Assembly: GCF_024763615.1 (NCBI RefSeq)
Contig: NC_077222.1
Span: forward strand, 14,012,001-14,076,000
Direction: 5' to 3'
Length of the DNA stretch: 64,000 bases
Origin: Phlebotomus papatasi
Taxonomy: Eukaryota > Arthropoda > Insecta > Diptera > Psychodidae
Position numbers and translations under genes: made by a program. The notes beneath the pieces were generated by a model, which was not told the origin of the DNA, searched no databases, and saw only the letters and a list, made by a program, of their open reading frames with translations. Each line of letters begins with the position of its first letter. The stretch's first letter is position 1. Shown in pieces: positions 12,400 through 22,996 of the stretch.

Positions 12400-12984
12400 T
12401 ATCTCGGCAGATTGTACTCGTGATCGTTCTCTATCGGTCATTAGCCAAATTCGTCAAATTCGATGAAATTGAAAACCGACAATTTAACCGATCGATGTTT
12501 CGGTTTTGGCAGATACTGCTTCGAAAAAAAGTTCATTGTAAACCGCTCAAGGACATCTCACGCAATGCAGTCCCAGATTTTATTACGTAATCATGGTGCA
12601 TTTTATTACGTTTTATCACATGTGAAAAGTTCCCTTTCAGACGTTCAGTTCTTTGAACTGGACGGAACTCGTACTCACAACTGCAAGGGCCGAGCCAGAG
12701 GTATTTTCGGGAAAAAACTCATGCTTTACACATGGTCCCCACGAGACCTCTTTCTAGTTTATTGTAAATACAAAGTCATAATCAAAAGTGGTTTTCCGAT
12801 TATACAGTTGAGGTCTTACAACTTCTGATGACGCTAAAAGATCTTGACGCCAAAAATTGTCAGCGAACCAGAAATCGCCGAAAAAACTATGATGTTGTGT
12901 CTAATGATCCTAAAATGAGGCTAAGTAAGTTATCTGATATCACAAAGGTATACCATATGTCAGTATGCTCATCATCATCATGCT
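12400..12984. other. Unassigned DNA
   Basis: No recognisable element. A 121-codon frame (12463-12828) starts with an atypical composition and has no motif; I treat it as chance. Confidence 0.4.
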
Positions 12985-12985
12985 C

Positions 12986-13400
12986 ATTAGGGAGGAACTG
13001 AGGCAGTAGTAAACATTTTTCTTCGTAATATCCAAAAGACGAATTTTCTAACGGAATAAAAATATTATAAAATCGTTGGTTTCGCTATATTGACATAGGG
13101 AAGGTTTTCTGGCTTCGCACACTTCAAATTTATCCTATATTTCTTTAATCAGGGGACCATCAAGCCGAATAAAAAGTGAAGCTGTTTTTCAATTTTCCTT
13201 GTAAAAATTTTGCAGCTATTGCACCGCGACTTAAACAAATTTGCTCATAGTTCTTGTATAATTTTGGTGAACATTATGAAATATGTATTTTTAGATAGCT
13301 TTTAATGCACGATTTCGAAATATATCAGACTGATAAGTCAATTTTCTTTAGGAAAAAACTTGCCAATAGTCTTCAGTGCATCTATGCAAAAACGTATGAA
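12986..13400 (+). repeat. Composite of two repeat fragments
   Basis: The left edge, TTAGGGAGGAACTGAGGCAG followed by TAGTAAACA, matches the terminus of the 979-bp element at 15340-16318 (reverse complement of its right end). From about 13150 to 13385 the sequence matches 27470-27705 closely: GACCATCAAGC / CCCCATCAAGC, the AATATGTATTTTTAGATAGC word, and ACTTGCCAATAGTCTTCAGT. This is therefore a truncated copy of the mariner-like repeat next to, or interrupted by, an end of another transposon. Confidence 0.65.
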
Positions 13401-13815
13401 AAATGGAATGTCGAGAGGCCCCTGCTTTAATGAATCTGAACCTATCTATAGTACATTTTAATAGCTAATCCTCCTAAATCACACTTTTCTTGAAAAAATA
13501 AATCAAATTCATTGAAGGAGTATGAAAAAAATATGAAGTGTTCCAAGCCAAAGTGTCTGCAAATGCGAGGGCTGAAAACCTGCCTGAAAACCGAATTAGG
13601 TAAAAAAGTGTTTACTTATTTCTGATAGGGAGATAACCACCTTGCAATGTTTTGGAATCAGTATCCCTTGACGCATCCAGAAGAAGGTTATCTCCATATT
13701 CTTACCATTCACAAGTAGAGTTTGATACATACACACAACTTGGCCTTGCAAGCACAAGTATTTTATCATTATGTAAAACGTTAAACTACTTTATTAAGTA
13801 TTTGAATTTAATTCA
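13400..13815. other. Unassigned DNA
   Basis: No gene or element boundary recognised. Confidence 0.4.
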
Positions 13816-13817
13816 AT

Positions 13818-14021
13818 GAGTCAGTTGGTATAGAGTACTCGCTCTATGATGCAAGTGTCCCGGGTTCGAGCCCCCTTTGAGTCACTAGGAATTTTTCTGG
13901 ACATAAAAGTGTTTGAATTGCATGCAGTGAGCTTCATTGGACTTGATTTCCGAACTCCTCTTGCAGGAAGGCCTAGTTCCTCTATGTAATATTCTGACAG
14001 CATTATTAAGATTATTTTAGT
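13818..14021 (+). repeat. tRNA-derived SINE
   Basis: The head (13818-13883) contains a box A-like AGTCAGTTGGTATAGAG and a good RNA polymerase III box B, GGGTTCGAGCCCC. The tail, TTGCAGGAAGGCCTAGTTCC then TCTATG and an ATTATTA-rich end, is shared with the SINE at 35400-36110 (TTGCGGGAAGGCCTAA ... TCCCTCTATGG ... ATTATTATT). The anticodon arm is imperfect, with a mismatch and an oversized loop. A functional tRNA gene is unlikely; a SINE with a decayed tRNA head fits best. Confidence 0.7.
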
Positions 14022-14024
14022 TGG

Positions 14025-14470
14025 AGAATCAAATTGCATTTTGTAAGTGCGCCCTAGTTAGTTATGAGTTATGAGTATTCAAAGTTAGGTCTTCTATCGC
14101 ATTTTCTTATTTAACTTTATTAAGACTTCTTTATTCATTGACCAGAAGGCATTTAGCTAGTCACTTATAGTGCTAGCAATCTTTCTCAGAATCCATTGCG
14201 AGTTTAGGGAGAAAGAAAAATTAATACTATATGTATTTTGAGACATTATTACTAAAGTAAACTCAACCTTTCTCTCCATGGATAAAGAACAGACAAATTC
14301 CGAGAGAAAGGAGGATATTTCATAAATCATCCTCTGACCAAAATGTCCAGCATCTTCTGTAGAAGCCACCAACAAGAAGTTATTGAACAATAATTTTATT
14401 GGCATATACAGCAGAGAATGTAAGCATTTACACGTTGTTGTCTTGACACACAGGCCATATAGCATGAAGC
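14025..14470. other. Unassigned upstream region of the peptide candidate
   Basis: No repeats recognised. It lies immediately upstream of the putative promoter at 14477-14578 and could carry its control elements. Confidence 0.35.
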
Positions 14471-14476
14471 ATAGAT

Positions 14477-14486
14477 GGGAAGTCTC
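14477..14486 (+). promoter_or_regulatory. kappaB-like site
   Basis: GGGAAGTCTC fits the degenerate GGGRNNYYYY pattern bound by insect Rel/NF-kappaB factors. It lies about 90 bp upstream of a TATA box. A 10-bp degenerate match is expected often by chance, so this counts only together with the downstream candidate. Confidence 0.2.
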
Positions 14487-14571
14487 ACCGTATTAAATAT
14501 TTCGTAAATACGAAGAATAAAAAAAAAACGACAAGCCACACCGTCAAACACCGAGATACTCGTTCGAGCCA

Positions 14572-14578
14572 TATAAAT
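14572..14578 (+). promoter_or_regulatory. TATA box
   Basis: TATAAAT in a relatively GC-richer context (CGTTCGAGCCA before, GCGGTC after). Initiation about 30 bp downstream would fall near 14600-14605 and place the start codon at 14651 about 50 nt into the transcript. Confidence 0.35.
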
Positions 14579-14650
14579 GCGGTCATGTGTGAATTGCACA
14601 ACTATTATATGAAATTTTGTACTCTAACAAACTCCCAGGAGATTAAATGC

Positions 14651-14839
14651 ATGAAGTCACTTCTTTTGGGATTGTCTTTTTGTGCCTTCACTCTCAGTGC
14701 TGCACCGCTGTTGAAAATCTTAACTGCAAGAGAGCCCAAAAAGATTGGGCAAGAAATCATCACGCGACTCCAGCATACACCTTTTAAAGCCTTCCCAATA
14801 GACAGTGGTGTATATAAGAAAATCACTCTTTCTCTATAG
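14651..14839 (+). CDS. Putative small secreted cationic peptide (62 aa)
   Basis: The frame starting at 14651 encodes 62 residues: a typical signal peptide (MKSLLLGLSFCAFTLSAA, with likely cleavage near residue 18), then a basic, amphipathic-looking segment and a stop at 14837. An in-frame ATG at 14609 would add 14 residues. I prefer 14651 because the hydrophobic core then sits directly after the N-terminus. Length and layout suit insect antimicrobial prepeptides. The run KKIGQEI followed by QHT recalls the N-terminal helix of dipteran cecropins, but the usual tryptophan is absent and the rest does not match. A TATA box lies about 75 bp upstream, and AATAAA occurs at 15026. No intron is evident. 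It could equally be a chance frame, a pseudogene, or a first exon. Function is not assigned. Confidence 0.3.
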   Translation: MKSLLLGLSFCAFTLSAAPLLKILTAREPKKIGQEIITRLQHTPFKAFPIDSGVYKKITLSL

Positions 14840-15025
14840 AAGATTTTGCAGTATTTTTAGCCATTATGGCAATATTTCTAAATTGGTAAAGAATGCATGC
14901 AGATTTCGTCATCACTACAAGTCGAAAATTGTGGAGGAAAATCTTGAATATTATCTTAGTGAAAAATCTTTTTCCAAAAACTGCAGCTGTTTTTGGAAGA
15001 AACTTGTTTTCACAGAGCTTTTTGA

Positions 15026-15031
15026 AATAAA
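15026..15031 (+). promoter_or_regulatory. Possible polyadenylation signal
   Basis: AATAAA lies about 190 bp after the stop codon of the 14651-14839 frame. The motif is common in AT-rich DNA. Confidence 0.2.
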
Positions 15032-15339
15032 GCTCTATTCAGGGTGTATTATTCACCTGATAAGGTCTTATGAGTCGTATCGAGTAATTAAATCCAAATT
15101 CGACGTATTAATTTGACCAGTTCAACGAACTAGATAGAAGTACCGCCCACCATATAGTTAAAATTTTCTTTTAGCACTGCTCACTTATTTTATTGCACGG
15201 GTATTCATTTGAGAATTCCGTAATCTCTATTTAAATCCCATATTTTGTAGGAAAGTACTTTTTGGAAGTTTGAGGAGATTCTGCGGAAAAGTAAATTTTA
15301 GGCCACACCTTTTTTGTAGGTTTGGTCAAGTAATATTTA

Positions 15340-16318
15340 GGGGAGACTGGGGCACATGTAAACATTTTCGATAGATGCGAATTTGAGGTGATTTTCTAAG
15401 CAGACAGTGATTTTTTGGAAAATATTTCTTAGCTCATGTTTTACCCTTGGGTATAGGCAATACATCGAGGGAAATGCGAATGCTGGAAAACAATTGAGTT
15501 TTCCATAAAAATAAAATTTGTGTCACTGTGCATTTTTGTCTTTTCACAAAATACCTGGGGTAGAAGTAAACACTTTCTGGGGAGGATGTAAACACCCTTT
15601 TTTCCACGCTTGAAATTAACTTTGCACCACTTTCAAATATTTTAATTACTTAAAAGATATATAAAGACTGTATATTTTTAAAAAAATCACAACACTTTTT
15701 ACAAAGAATAATTAAAATAGCAAAAAAAAAAAACTAAAATCATGCAAATCAAAGACATTTTTCAATGGATTTTCCCCATATTTTGACATCATGTGACTTC
15801 TTATTAAAAACACCGCGACCAATTTTTTTCGTAGTCAATGAATTAGACATTTCGCATGAAATGAAGGAGAAGAAACAAAATATTTTGCCATTCATTCTAC
15901 ACTCGCGACATCTCCAATTACGGGGAAATTCCCTGTTTACATCTACCCCAAATGCTGTTTTCTGATTAATTATTAATTCTTTTAAAATAATGAGAATTTC
16001 AATTTCTCTAGTAAATGCATTAATATAATCCTAAAAGATGTAGGAAAGAACTGGTATTGCTATATTTCGATTATTTTACACAGTTTTTAATTTCTATGTG
16101 GAAATCCAAATGACCAAAATAATCGAAATATCAACATTTTCGGGAAAAATGACTTTTATTTTTAAAGTATTAGGATTTTATTGACCAATTCATCTGTGGA
16201 CATACATCCCCATGGTATCTATGAATGCTTATGGGTTTTATCCTCTGGAGTCTTAAAATTAATGAAAAAAATCACAGTGTTTACAACTACCCCTGTTTAC
16301 TACTATCCCAGTTCCCCC
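15340..16318. mobile_element. 979-bp TA-flanked transposon with GTAAACA subterminal repeats
   Basis: The left end, GGGGAGACTGGGGCACATGT, and the right end (reverse complement GGGGGAACTGGGATAGTAGT) are imperfect inverted repeats. TA flanks them at 15338-15339 and 16319-16320. The motif GGGGTAGANGTAAACA or a close variant occurs forward at about 15350, 15555 and 15578 and in reverse at about 15935, 16283 and 16298. This is the arrangement expected for transposase-binding sites near both ends. No transposase frame was found. A fragment of the same family lies at 12986. Confidence 0.75.
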
Positions 16319-16599
16319 TAATTGAGTCATATTCAGACACTCCATAGTCAAAAGCTTACACAAAGATAATTATTTTTGCCCTTAAGAAATAAGTTAGTGA
16401 TAGAAGAATAACTATTCGGTTATACCAAGTTGTCATATAAGCCACGCCCACATGGTCCACATGTGTACGTTGTTAAATATTAAATATTAGGAATATTTTT
16501 AAATTAAAGTTTTTTAGTGGAAAATTATCAAAAGTCGCGTATCTTGTATTTTTTACTTAACACGATTTAGTATATGAATGGGACTTTATGTGTTGTACA

Positions 16600-16803
16600 G
16601 ACTTGTGGTTTAAGCCGAGAGACGGCTTAACGTAATTATTATCAAAATTATGGTTAGATAATATTCTCGTCAGTTTCCAACTAACTAAGTTGTTTCTCGG
16701 CTTAAGTTGAGAGACAGATCAGTCAGAAACTGATAAAAATGTAATTTGATCATTATTTTGATTACAATTACGTTAAGCCGTCTCTCGGCTAAAGTCGTAA
16801 GTG
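16600..16803. mobile_element. Hairpin MITE with self-complementary termini
   Basis: Arms of about 40-50 bp pair across the element. The left arm carries TAAGCCGAGAGACGGCTTAA (16611-16630) and the right arm its complement at about 16773-16792. Each arm also contains its own 7-bp hairpin, TAAGCCG/CGGCTTA, with a 5-nt loop. A partial third copy of TCGGCTTAAG lies in the middle (about 16697). Target duplication was not resolved. Confidence 0.75.
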
Positions 16804-16809
16804 TGTCTA

Positions 16810-17500
16810 GGGTATAAGTCTCTCTAGTATATTAGGATCACTGCTTAAACAAATCTAGTGCCTTGTTCATTAAGATTCTGAAGTCTCGCCATTTTTCCTT
16901 AAACTCGTAAAAATCTGTTTTTTCAAATTTAATTTTCTTTTTTTTATCTTTAAGATTATAAAACAACAGTTATACAAATCTATATTAAAGGTGTCAAACT
17001 TAAGTCGATAAATATTAAAACAAAAATAAATAAATAAAAAATCGTGAGATTTTCCCATTAAAACCACTAAAAGAAACATGTATCATCATTAAATTTTTCT
17101 CCACTTGCCACATTCATGTAAAATACAAACTGTTTTGCATTTGATTGTTAAGCAATTTTTATGTGACTACCAGTATTTTTTTTTGTCAGCCTTATAAATC
17201 TCTTCTCAAGCATACATTTTATAGGCTTTAGATTCCAAATGAAATCAACAAGTTTATACTCCAACTAGGGTGTTAATTTACGTCGATTGTCGTAAAATGT
17301 GTCAATTTGAATTTTATGATTTGTACTGTATTCTTTGAGCCCTTATTCTTAACATCTTTCTTTTTTCTTAATTCTCTAGCAAATATTGCGCACATTATAT
17401 TTTTATGAAATATAACAATCAAGCATGTTATGTACAATCCAAAGAGCATAAGAGATGGAAAAATGATGATTATCTCTGTGAATATTTTTACACCATACAA
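16810..17500. other. Unassigned AT-rich DNA
   Basis: No gene or repeat recognised. Confidence 0.45.
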
Positions 17501-17504
17501 TTAT

Positions 17505-17725
17505 CTCTTTCGCGTCCATAGGGTAATGTCATGACTCGGGGAAAAAAGTTTTTTTTGGGTATTTACATTAATTGAAATCTATCTGTTCGTGCACGACATC
17601 ATAATAGAAGGATGTAAGATTCTTGGCTCATTTTCTCAAGACTCCAGTTAGATTTCAATTAATGTAAATAGCCAAAAAGAAACTTTTTTCCCCGGGTCAT
17701 ATATGACCCTATGGACGCGAAAGAG
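17505..17725. mobile_element. 221-bp MITE flanked by TTAT
   Basis: Long inverted repeats of about 80 bp begin CTCTTTCGCGTCCATAGGGT and end ACCCTATGGACGCGAAAGAG (the last is the reverse complement with small gaps). The 4-bp sequence TTAT flanks both sides (17501-17504, 17726-17729). A four-base AT-rich duplication points away from Tc1/mariner (TA) and towards piggyBac-like or another 4-bp family. TTAT differs from the canonical TTAA, so the superfamily is left open. Confidence 0.85.
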
Positions 17726-18035
17726 TTATTCCTTGTGGTATCTTCTCAACAGATTCTCACTATAACACAATTTTCCTTTGTAGCACCACACACTTAACAC
17801 CATCGCATTGAAGTTCAAAGCAATTATTCTAGTTATCGATAAATTATCAGATAGTTTCATCAATTAGAATAAATTTAATTAATTTTCAAATACAATTTAT
17901 GACTCAGGGAGAGTGTCAGTAAGTAATAAAAAATGGTGGCAAAGTGTAACAGTAGCGCTTATAAGTACTTTTGCATCATTTACCGTTTATCTGTTTGAAC
18001 AGATTCATAAATCACTTGATCACTCAAAATAGCTT

Positions 18036-18200
18036 AAGTGGGACACAATTGATTTTCGGATATCGGTTCTTAATTTATTGGAATATGTTCAGACTTGTCA
18101 GAAAATCCAGGACCTTTCCAACGAGCCCAAACATGATACAATTTGGTTAAGATCCTCTCTAGAATTTCTCTCTTTGATCTTGAAAAAACGGAATGATTCA
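18036..18200 (+). repeat. Diverged relative of the 7147 element
   Basis: AAGTGGGACAC near 18040 and GAGCCCAAAC near 18124 recur in the same order as the left part of the 7147-8521 element (7153 and 7205). The rest is strongly diverged. Confidence 0.4.
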
Positions 18201-18299
18201 ACAAAATTTTCGTACAAGGAGTTCCGGTTTAAGTGAAAACGGTTTGAATGAATTTGATATGAATTGCCTACCGAAATAACAGAGTAATACTAAGTAATA

Positions 18300-18480
18300 C
18301 CGAAAATAACAGGGTTTTGGAGGGGACGGGAATTGTGAGGAACATGAGGGTTAATGATGAGAAGGCCTACTTATGGGTAGGGTTCCCCGAAGAGTTCAAG
18401 TCTCTATCTCTAACCGTTTGGCCTCTAGACACGGTAACGGACACGAGACGGACGAACGAACGGATAAACACTGAGACGCT
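18300..18480 (+). repeat. Fragment related to the interior of the 2493 element
   Basis: GGTTCCCCGAAGAGTTCAAG then TCTCTATCTCTAACCG resembles GGTCCCCCGAAGGTCTAAAG then TCTGTATCTCTCACCA at about 3102-3136 in the Stowaway-like element. It keeps an 85-codon frame open (18317-18574), but nothing in that frame looks like a known protein. It is locally more GC-rich than its neighbours. Confidence 0.45.
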
Positions 18481-18579
18481 ATTCGTCAAAAATCGTCTCA
18501 AGCACGAAGATATGTTAAGAAAAGTAGTCCTTTCATTGGAATTCGAACATTTTAGTAGTAAAATACATTCATAAATAAG

Positions 18580-19188
18580 TAAAGTAAGATCTCCTAGCAA
18601 ATAAAATCATATTAATTAATTCTGTAATTTTTTAAGCTGACCCTTTAACATCATAAATCATACAAGCAGATTGGAATAAATTTAATATAGTCCACAGTTT
18701 ATTAGGAAAAAACCAATTTGGACTGTAATAAATATCACCATTCATTGAACTTCTTACCCTTTGAACAATGAGGAACTAGTGCAAGATGGATTTCTCTCTA
18801 AATAACGATCCAATCTCTTGAGACTGACAAAAGAACGAAAAGTTGCAATCGTTAGGAAAAAGGGGGTCTCTGTAACTTGATATACATTGTGAAATGGAGA
18901 ATGTCTTATGGGAAAAAAAAACATGAAGAATTCTATCACTGTCTGCCAAAAGATATAACCCATAACATTTTCTATTCCTTAGACAGCTTTTAGGTAGGTA
19001 GATTTTATTCTTTCACAGAGAATCTTTCACATTGCAGTATTTTGTGGGGAATATCATTGCAATGATTGAACATATTAACACAGTCTACTTTCATTTAGTT
19101 AAGATTCTTCTGGGAAAGTTCTAACACGAGTAATTGAGAACTATGTAATTAAATTAACAAACATCTTTTTTCTCACAACGTAAGTCTT
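18580..19188. other. Unassigned AT-rich DNA
   Basis: Nothing recognised. Confidence 0.45.
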
Positions 19189-19191
19189 ATA

Positions 19192-19388
19192 GGGTCGAAT
19201 GAACACCTGTTTGGCAGGGAACACTTACTGGCAAATTCGTCAAAATATTGAAATTTATTTAATGTATCTAATAAAAGTCATGTAATATGATGTTTTTCTT
19301 TAATCTACCTTTTCCTACAAAGATAGATGATCAAAATTCATAGCCGAAATGGTACAAAATAGGGTGCCAATAGGTGTTCTCTCGACCC
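19192..19388. mobile_element. 197-bp TA-flanked MITE (GGGTCGA ends)
   Basis: The left end GGGTCGAATGAACACCTGTT and the reverse complement of the right end, GGGTCGAGAGAACACCTATT, match at 17 of 20. TA lies on both sides (19190-19191, 19389-19390). Confidence 0.8.
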
Positions 19389-19502
19389 TAGGGTCGGGTT
19401 TAGCATTGCTTCCATTCATTTTGGGTAAAGAATACATGGACTTTTCAACTCATTAGTCCACATGGTTTATTTTGCTATATATAAATTAATGGAATTGGAA
19501 TA

Positions 19503-19699
19503 GGAGGGAGTGGGGTAGTTTTACGCATGCATTACTTTCGAAAATCAAGATATTTGTTTATGAATTGTTCTGTATATATTCAGATAGCCAATACTTAAGC
19601 TAAACTCACAGAATATAGCTAGTTTGAATATGGTTCATATTCGTTTAGCAAATGAGTCATGACAAAAAGTTCAGCTGCTTGAAACTACCCCACCTGCCC
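19503..19699. mobile_element. 197-bp TA-flanked MITE (GGGAGTGGGGTAG ends)
   Basis: The left end is GGAGGGAGTGGGGTAGTTTT; the right end reverse complement is GGGCAGGTGGGGTAGTTTCA. TA flanks both sides (19501-19502, 19700-19701). The G-rich terminus resembles that of the 979-bp element at 15340, but the interior is unrelated. Confidence 0.75.
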
Positions 19700-19784
19700 T
19701 AATTTGCCAAATTCGTATTTCTACTTGAAAAAGATTTTTATTGTATTTAATTTAGTCCATATTTTGTTGGTCTTTTCTCGCCCT

Positions 19785-19935
19785 CAGGAAAATTGCGTGC
19801 ACAAAGTTATGCATGGAAAGTTTCACATAGCGGCGATTTTGATAATATTTTCCTTCATTACCCTTTCTGATTTGAATTCTAGATGATAAATTCTTTTCTT
19901 TGATAGTTGCACAATGGAATAAAACGTTTCATTTG
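19785..19935 (+). repeat. Dispersed repeat, copy A (second copy at 36520)
   Basis: Shares with 36520-36690 the order GTGCA, CATG(G)AAAAGTTT, GATTTTGATAATATTTTCCT, TTGAATTCT / TAAATTCTGAATGATAAATTC and a following GTTTGTA. No ends identified. Confidence 0.65.
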
Positions 19936-20032
19936 TTTGTATTTGATTTAAATGTCTGTTAAGACACGCGCTCGATACGGCGTAAGGAGCGTAAGGAGAA
20001 AATTTGAGAGTATGAACATTCTATCTACAGTA

Positions 20033-20130
20033 GGGGAAAGTACTCTCCCTTCGAACGTTCATGCCTTCGAATAATGTGAATTTCTTTTATTAATCCTAAG
20101 ACACTCACACATTATTAAACGATTATCATT
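20033..20130 (+). mobile_element. Left half of GGGGAAAG MITE
   Basis: GGGGAAAGTACTCTCCCTTC and the following 35 bp are nearly identical to the left arm of the complete MITE at 47117-47333, including the TA before the first base. The right half is missing. Another element begins at a TA at 20130-20131, suggesting truncation by that insertion or by deletion. Confidence 0.75.
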
Positions 20131-20131
20131 A

Positions 20132-21202
20132 GGGTAAGGGCTTATAATTTGGTCCAGTCTGCTTATAAGCATCGATGTTCCAAGTTCGAAGTGCGATATT
20201 TTCAATACTAACTAATTTTTTTTGTTACTCTCTTTTCAGAAGAGTTGTATAGAAACTTGGCAAGCTATTTATCGTCTTATTTTTACTAAAATTAGTTTTA
20301 ATACGTTTAAAAATGAATTGATATGTAGAGGTGAATTTGGCTCTTATTTTGGACAACTTGGTTATTATTTTGGACAACTTGGCTGTAAATTTCGACAGCT
20401 AATCCGCCTCAACAGGATGCCCATTGTTTTTCATTTCATGAACCAATCTTAGCTACCAAGTCCTCTTCCTGTTCATGGAAGGGAAACGTAGAATGTCACA
20501 AGAAGCCCGAAAATTTACCATATCATTCATTAAAGTGAGTTGACTTCGGTACTCCAAGTACGTGCGGATTCGCTCATACCCTGGCCTTTCCGGGAGCCTT
20601 TCAAGGCATTTCTCGCTACATCTCTTTCGTAGAGATGATGCTGCTTTGTTTCTCCAGGCATTTGTCCAACCTAGTCATCACAAAAGCTAAAACTTCACGA
20701 AATTTCGAGAGAAAAACACCTGTCCAAAATAAGGACTATCACCTCACTGGTGAACCTCGTAAAAAATTTCCCATTTTTCACACGAAAAATCTAATTCACA
20801 AGGAAAATTTAACTTCAGGTCAAATGTACAAGTCACCACTAACGTCAATCAACACAATATTCAATGAATATTCAATAATATTACTCAAAAAAAGCGTAGA
20901 AACATTGTTAGTACTTCGCCACAGCTAAATAAGACTGAAGTAAACACGAAGTTTTGTCATATTTCTCGTAAGCAATTGCTCACACTGAATTTTCAACAAA
21001 GCAATTTCAACTCAAATCATATTCAAAATTCAACGTATTTAGTGTTAAAATCTTCAAAAAAGAACAAATATTTAGATAGATTTCATTATTCATCAAATAT
21101 TGGAATAAAAATCCATAATTTTAATCAATTTATTTTTAGTATCCAATTTTACCCTCAAAGTGTCCAAATTTTGAAACTGTCTAAAATTATGAGCCTTTCC
21201 CT
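20132..21202 (+). mobile_element. 1.07-kb TA-flanked transposon, family with 22997
   Basis: Imperfect inverted ends: GGGTAAGGGCTTATAATTTG on the left, and a right end whose complement reads AGGGAAAGGCTCATAATTTT. TA flanks both sides. Its outer 460 bp on the left and about 160 bp on the right match, in reverse, the element at 22997-23776. A 76-codon frame (20222-20452) covers part of it and contains a doubled ATTTTGGACAACTTGG word (about 20346 and 20367). It resembles no transposase, and the relative at 22997 does not keep the frame clearly. The middle (20540-21030) is unique to this copy and slightly GC-richer. Confidence 0.75.
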
Positions 21203-21244
21203 TAAATGTATCCTTACAGCTCAAAGTAAGCCCACCTCCCCCTA

Positions 21245-21373
21245 AAGGGTAGTCTGTCTTCGAACAAGAAATGATGCTCAATATAAGAATATTTTCTGAA
21301 AAATTTTCGAAGAATTCTGATGAATTTTCCGAGGAAGACAGTACTTGTCTTCGAATGTGATTGACCTTCCCTT
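21245..21373. mobile_element. 129-bp TA-flanked MITE
   Basis: The left end AAGGGTAGTCTGTCTTCGAA and the right end complement AAGGGAAGGTCAATCACATT are related, and CTTCGAA appears inside both arms. TA flanks both sides (21243-21244, 21374-21375). The TTCGAA words recall the GGGGAAAG MITE at 47117. Confidence 0.6.
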
Positions 21374-21379
21374 TAAGTC

Positions 21380-22990
21380 TTAATTTTTCACTGAGTGAGA
21401 GCATTGTGGCAATAACATTAAACGGGTCATTAATGATTAGCCTGAGGCCCAATACTGATACTGACCATACAAAGTTCTTCTACTCGTACATTTTGCAACA
21501 AAGATTATCAAAATACCAAGGGCAACACCGGAAAACATCTGTTGATATTCTAGCTTTTTCATATTTCCATTTTAACGTTTTAGATTACCTTTTGAACAAA
21601 ATTCTAAAGCTCAGTTTGATTAGAATGTGACAAAGTTGAAATTTTAAAAGTTATTTAGGTTTCTCAGTGTGAAAGAAATGCTCGCACCGAGAATTGCCTC
21701 AAGCAGTGATATTTGCTTCGAGAAATCAATAATATTAAATCATTAGTTAACATCTGCAAACCATAATCATTAGAATCTCAGAAAGAATGAGTGAGTGAGA
21801 TAGAGAAAAAAAGAATAGGAGGAAAAATCACAAGAGGTATAGAGTGAAATGAGTGTGTCAGAAAACTGACGATTTAAACGCCCCATGAACTAAGAATGAT
21901 ATTAAGTGTCCATTTCTAGAGGAATTGAACTTTGCAATTTGTTATATCTTTATCATGCCCCATTGCCTAGAGTTTCATCCGATGTGAAGACCAAGTGGGT
22001 AGATTCATGCAATTCAACAATAAATTACTTCTTCCCAAAATGACATTTTAAATACACATTCTCAGATCGCAATTCTGGTATGGAGTTTCTGAGATAAAAC
22101 TGCGCAAAAATACAAAAAAAAATAAAAATTTTCAAAAGAAGAAAAACTTCAAGGAGATGAAACTTGGAGTAAGGCAAAAACCCTTAGAGATTGAAGCCTA
22201 CAATTGCCTCTTAATTGCACACAATAAATTGATGGACTTTGCGCAAGTATCTGCACAAAAAAAGAGCACATACCGCGCGATCATCAAATGAATGAAGTTC
22301 ACATTTATCAGCAGGATACCCTGTCTTCTACAAAACTCCTCTTTCTATAAACCACTCGTCTGTCTTTTTCGCACAAAACCAACCATAACATTTACAATAT
22401 TAATTAAATAAATGATTCTAATTTGCATAAATAGAATGAACATAAAAATTAGGTACACATTCTTCTGGATTTAATTGATGGATTGACGCTGTGAAGAATA
22501 TTCCCACACCTCACCAAGAACTAATTCATATTGAGAAAAAGACATAAATCTTTCCAAATTCAATCGTGTTGAATTAATTATTAAAAAAAAAACTTACACA
22601 GGAGATAATTCCGCATAGTTCGTCACACATATTAAAAATACTACAAAGACGGAAGAAATAAAGTATGAGGTTGAGATTCATTTAAATTTAATATCTTTCT
22701 AATTATATTTCCCCACGTGTACCAATGCGAAGAAAATCAATTTGAATTTATGGAAAATTCTTTTATGATTGTCTATTAAAGAAAATTAATGATGTGTGCG
22801 CACTTAGAAATCAATACGAGTTACGATACTTAGTGATTAGAAATACATCAAATTCTCAATGAATAATTTATTTTGACAGTGGAATCCTCAATTAAATTAA
22901 GAATATGAATAGATGACTGGAACAGGATCACTTTTGAATAGCTTAAATGATGCAAATACGAAAGGGAGCAATATAAGTTTAGTTTTCTTT
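21380..22990. other. Unassigned AT-rich DNA
   Basis: No element ends, coding sequence or RNA gene recognised in 1.6 kb. Confidence 0.45.
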
Positions 22991-22996
22991 TAGATA

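Noticed and set aside
13818..13890. A functional tRNA gene
   Set aside because: Box B is good, but the anticodon arm has a mismatch and an oversized loop. The downstream sequence continues into a tail shared with another SINE.
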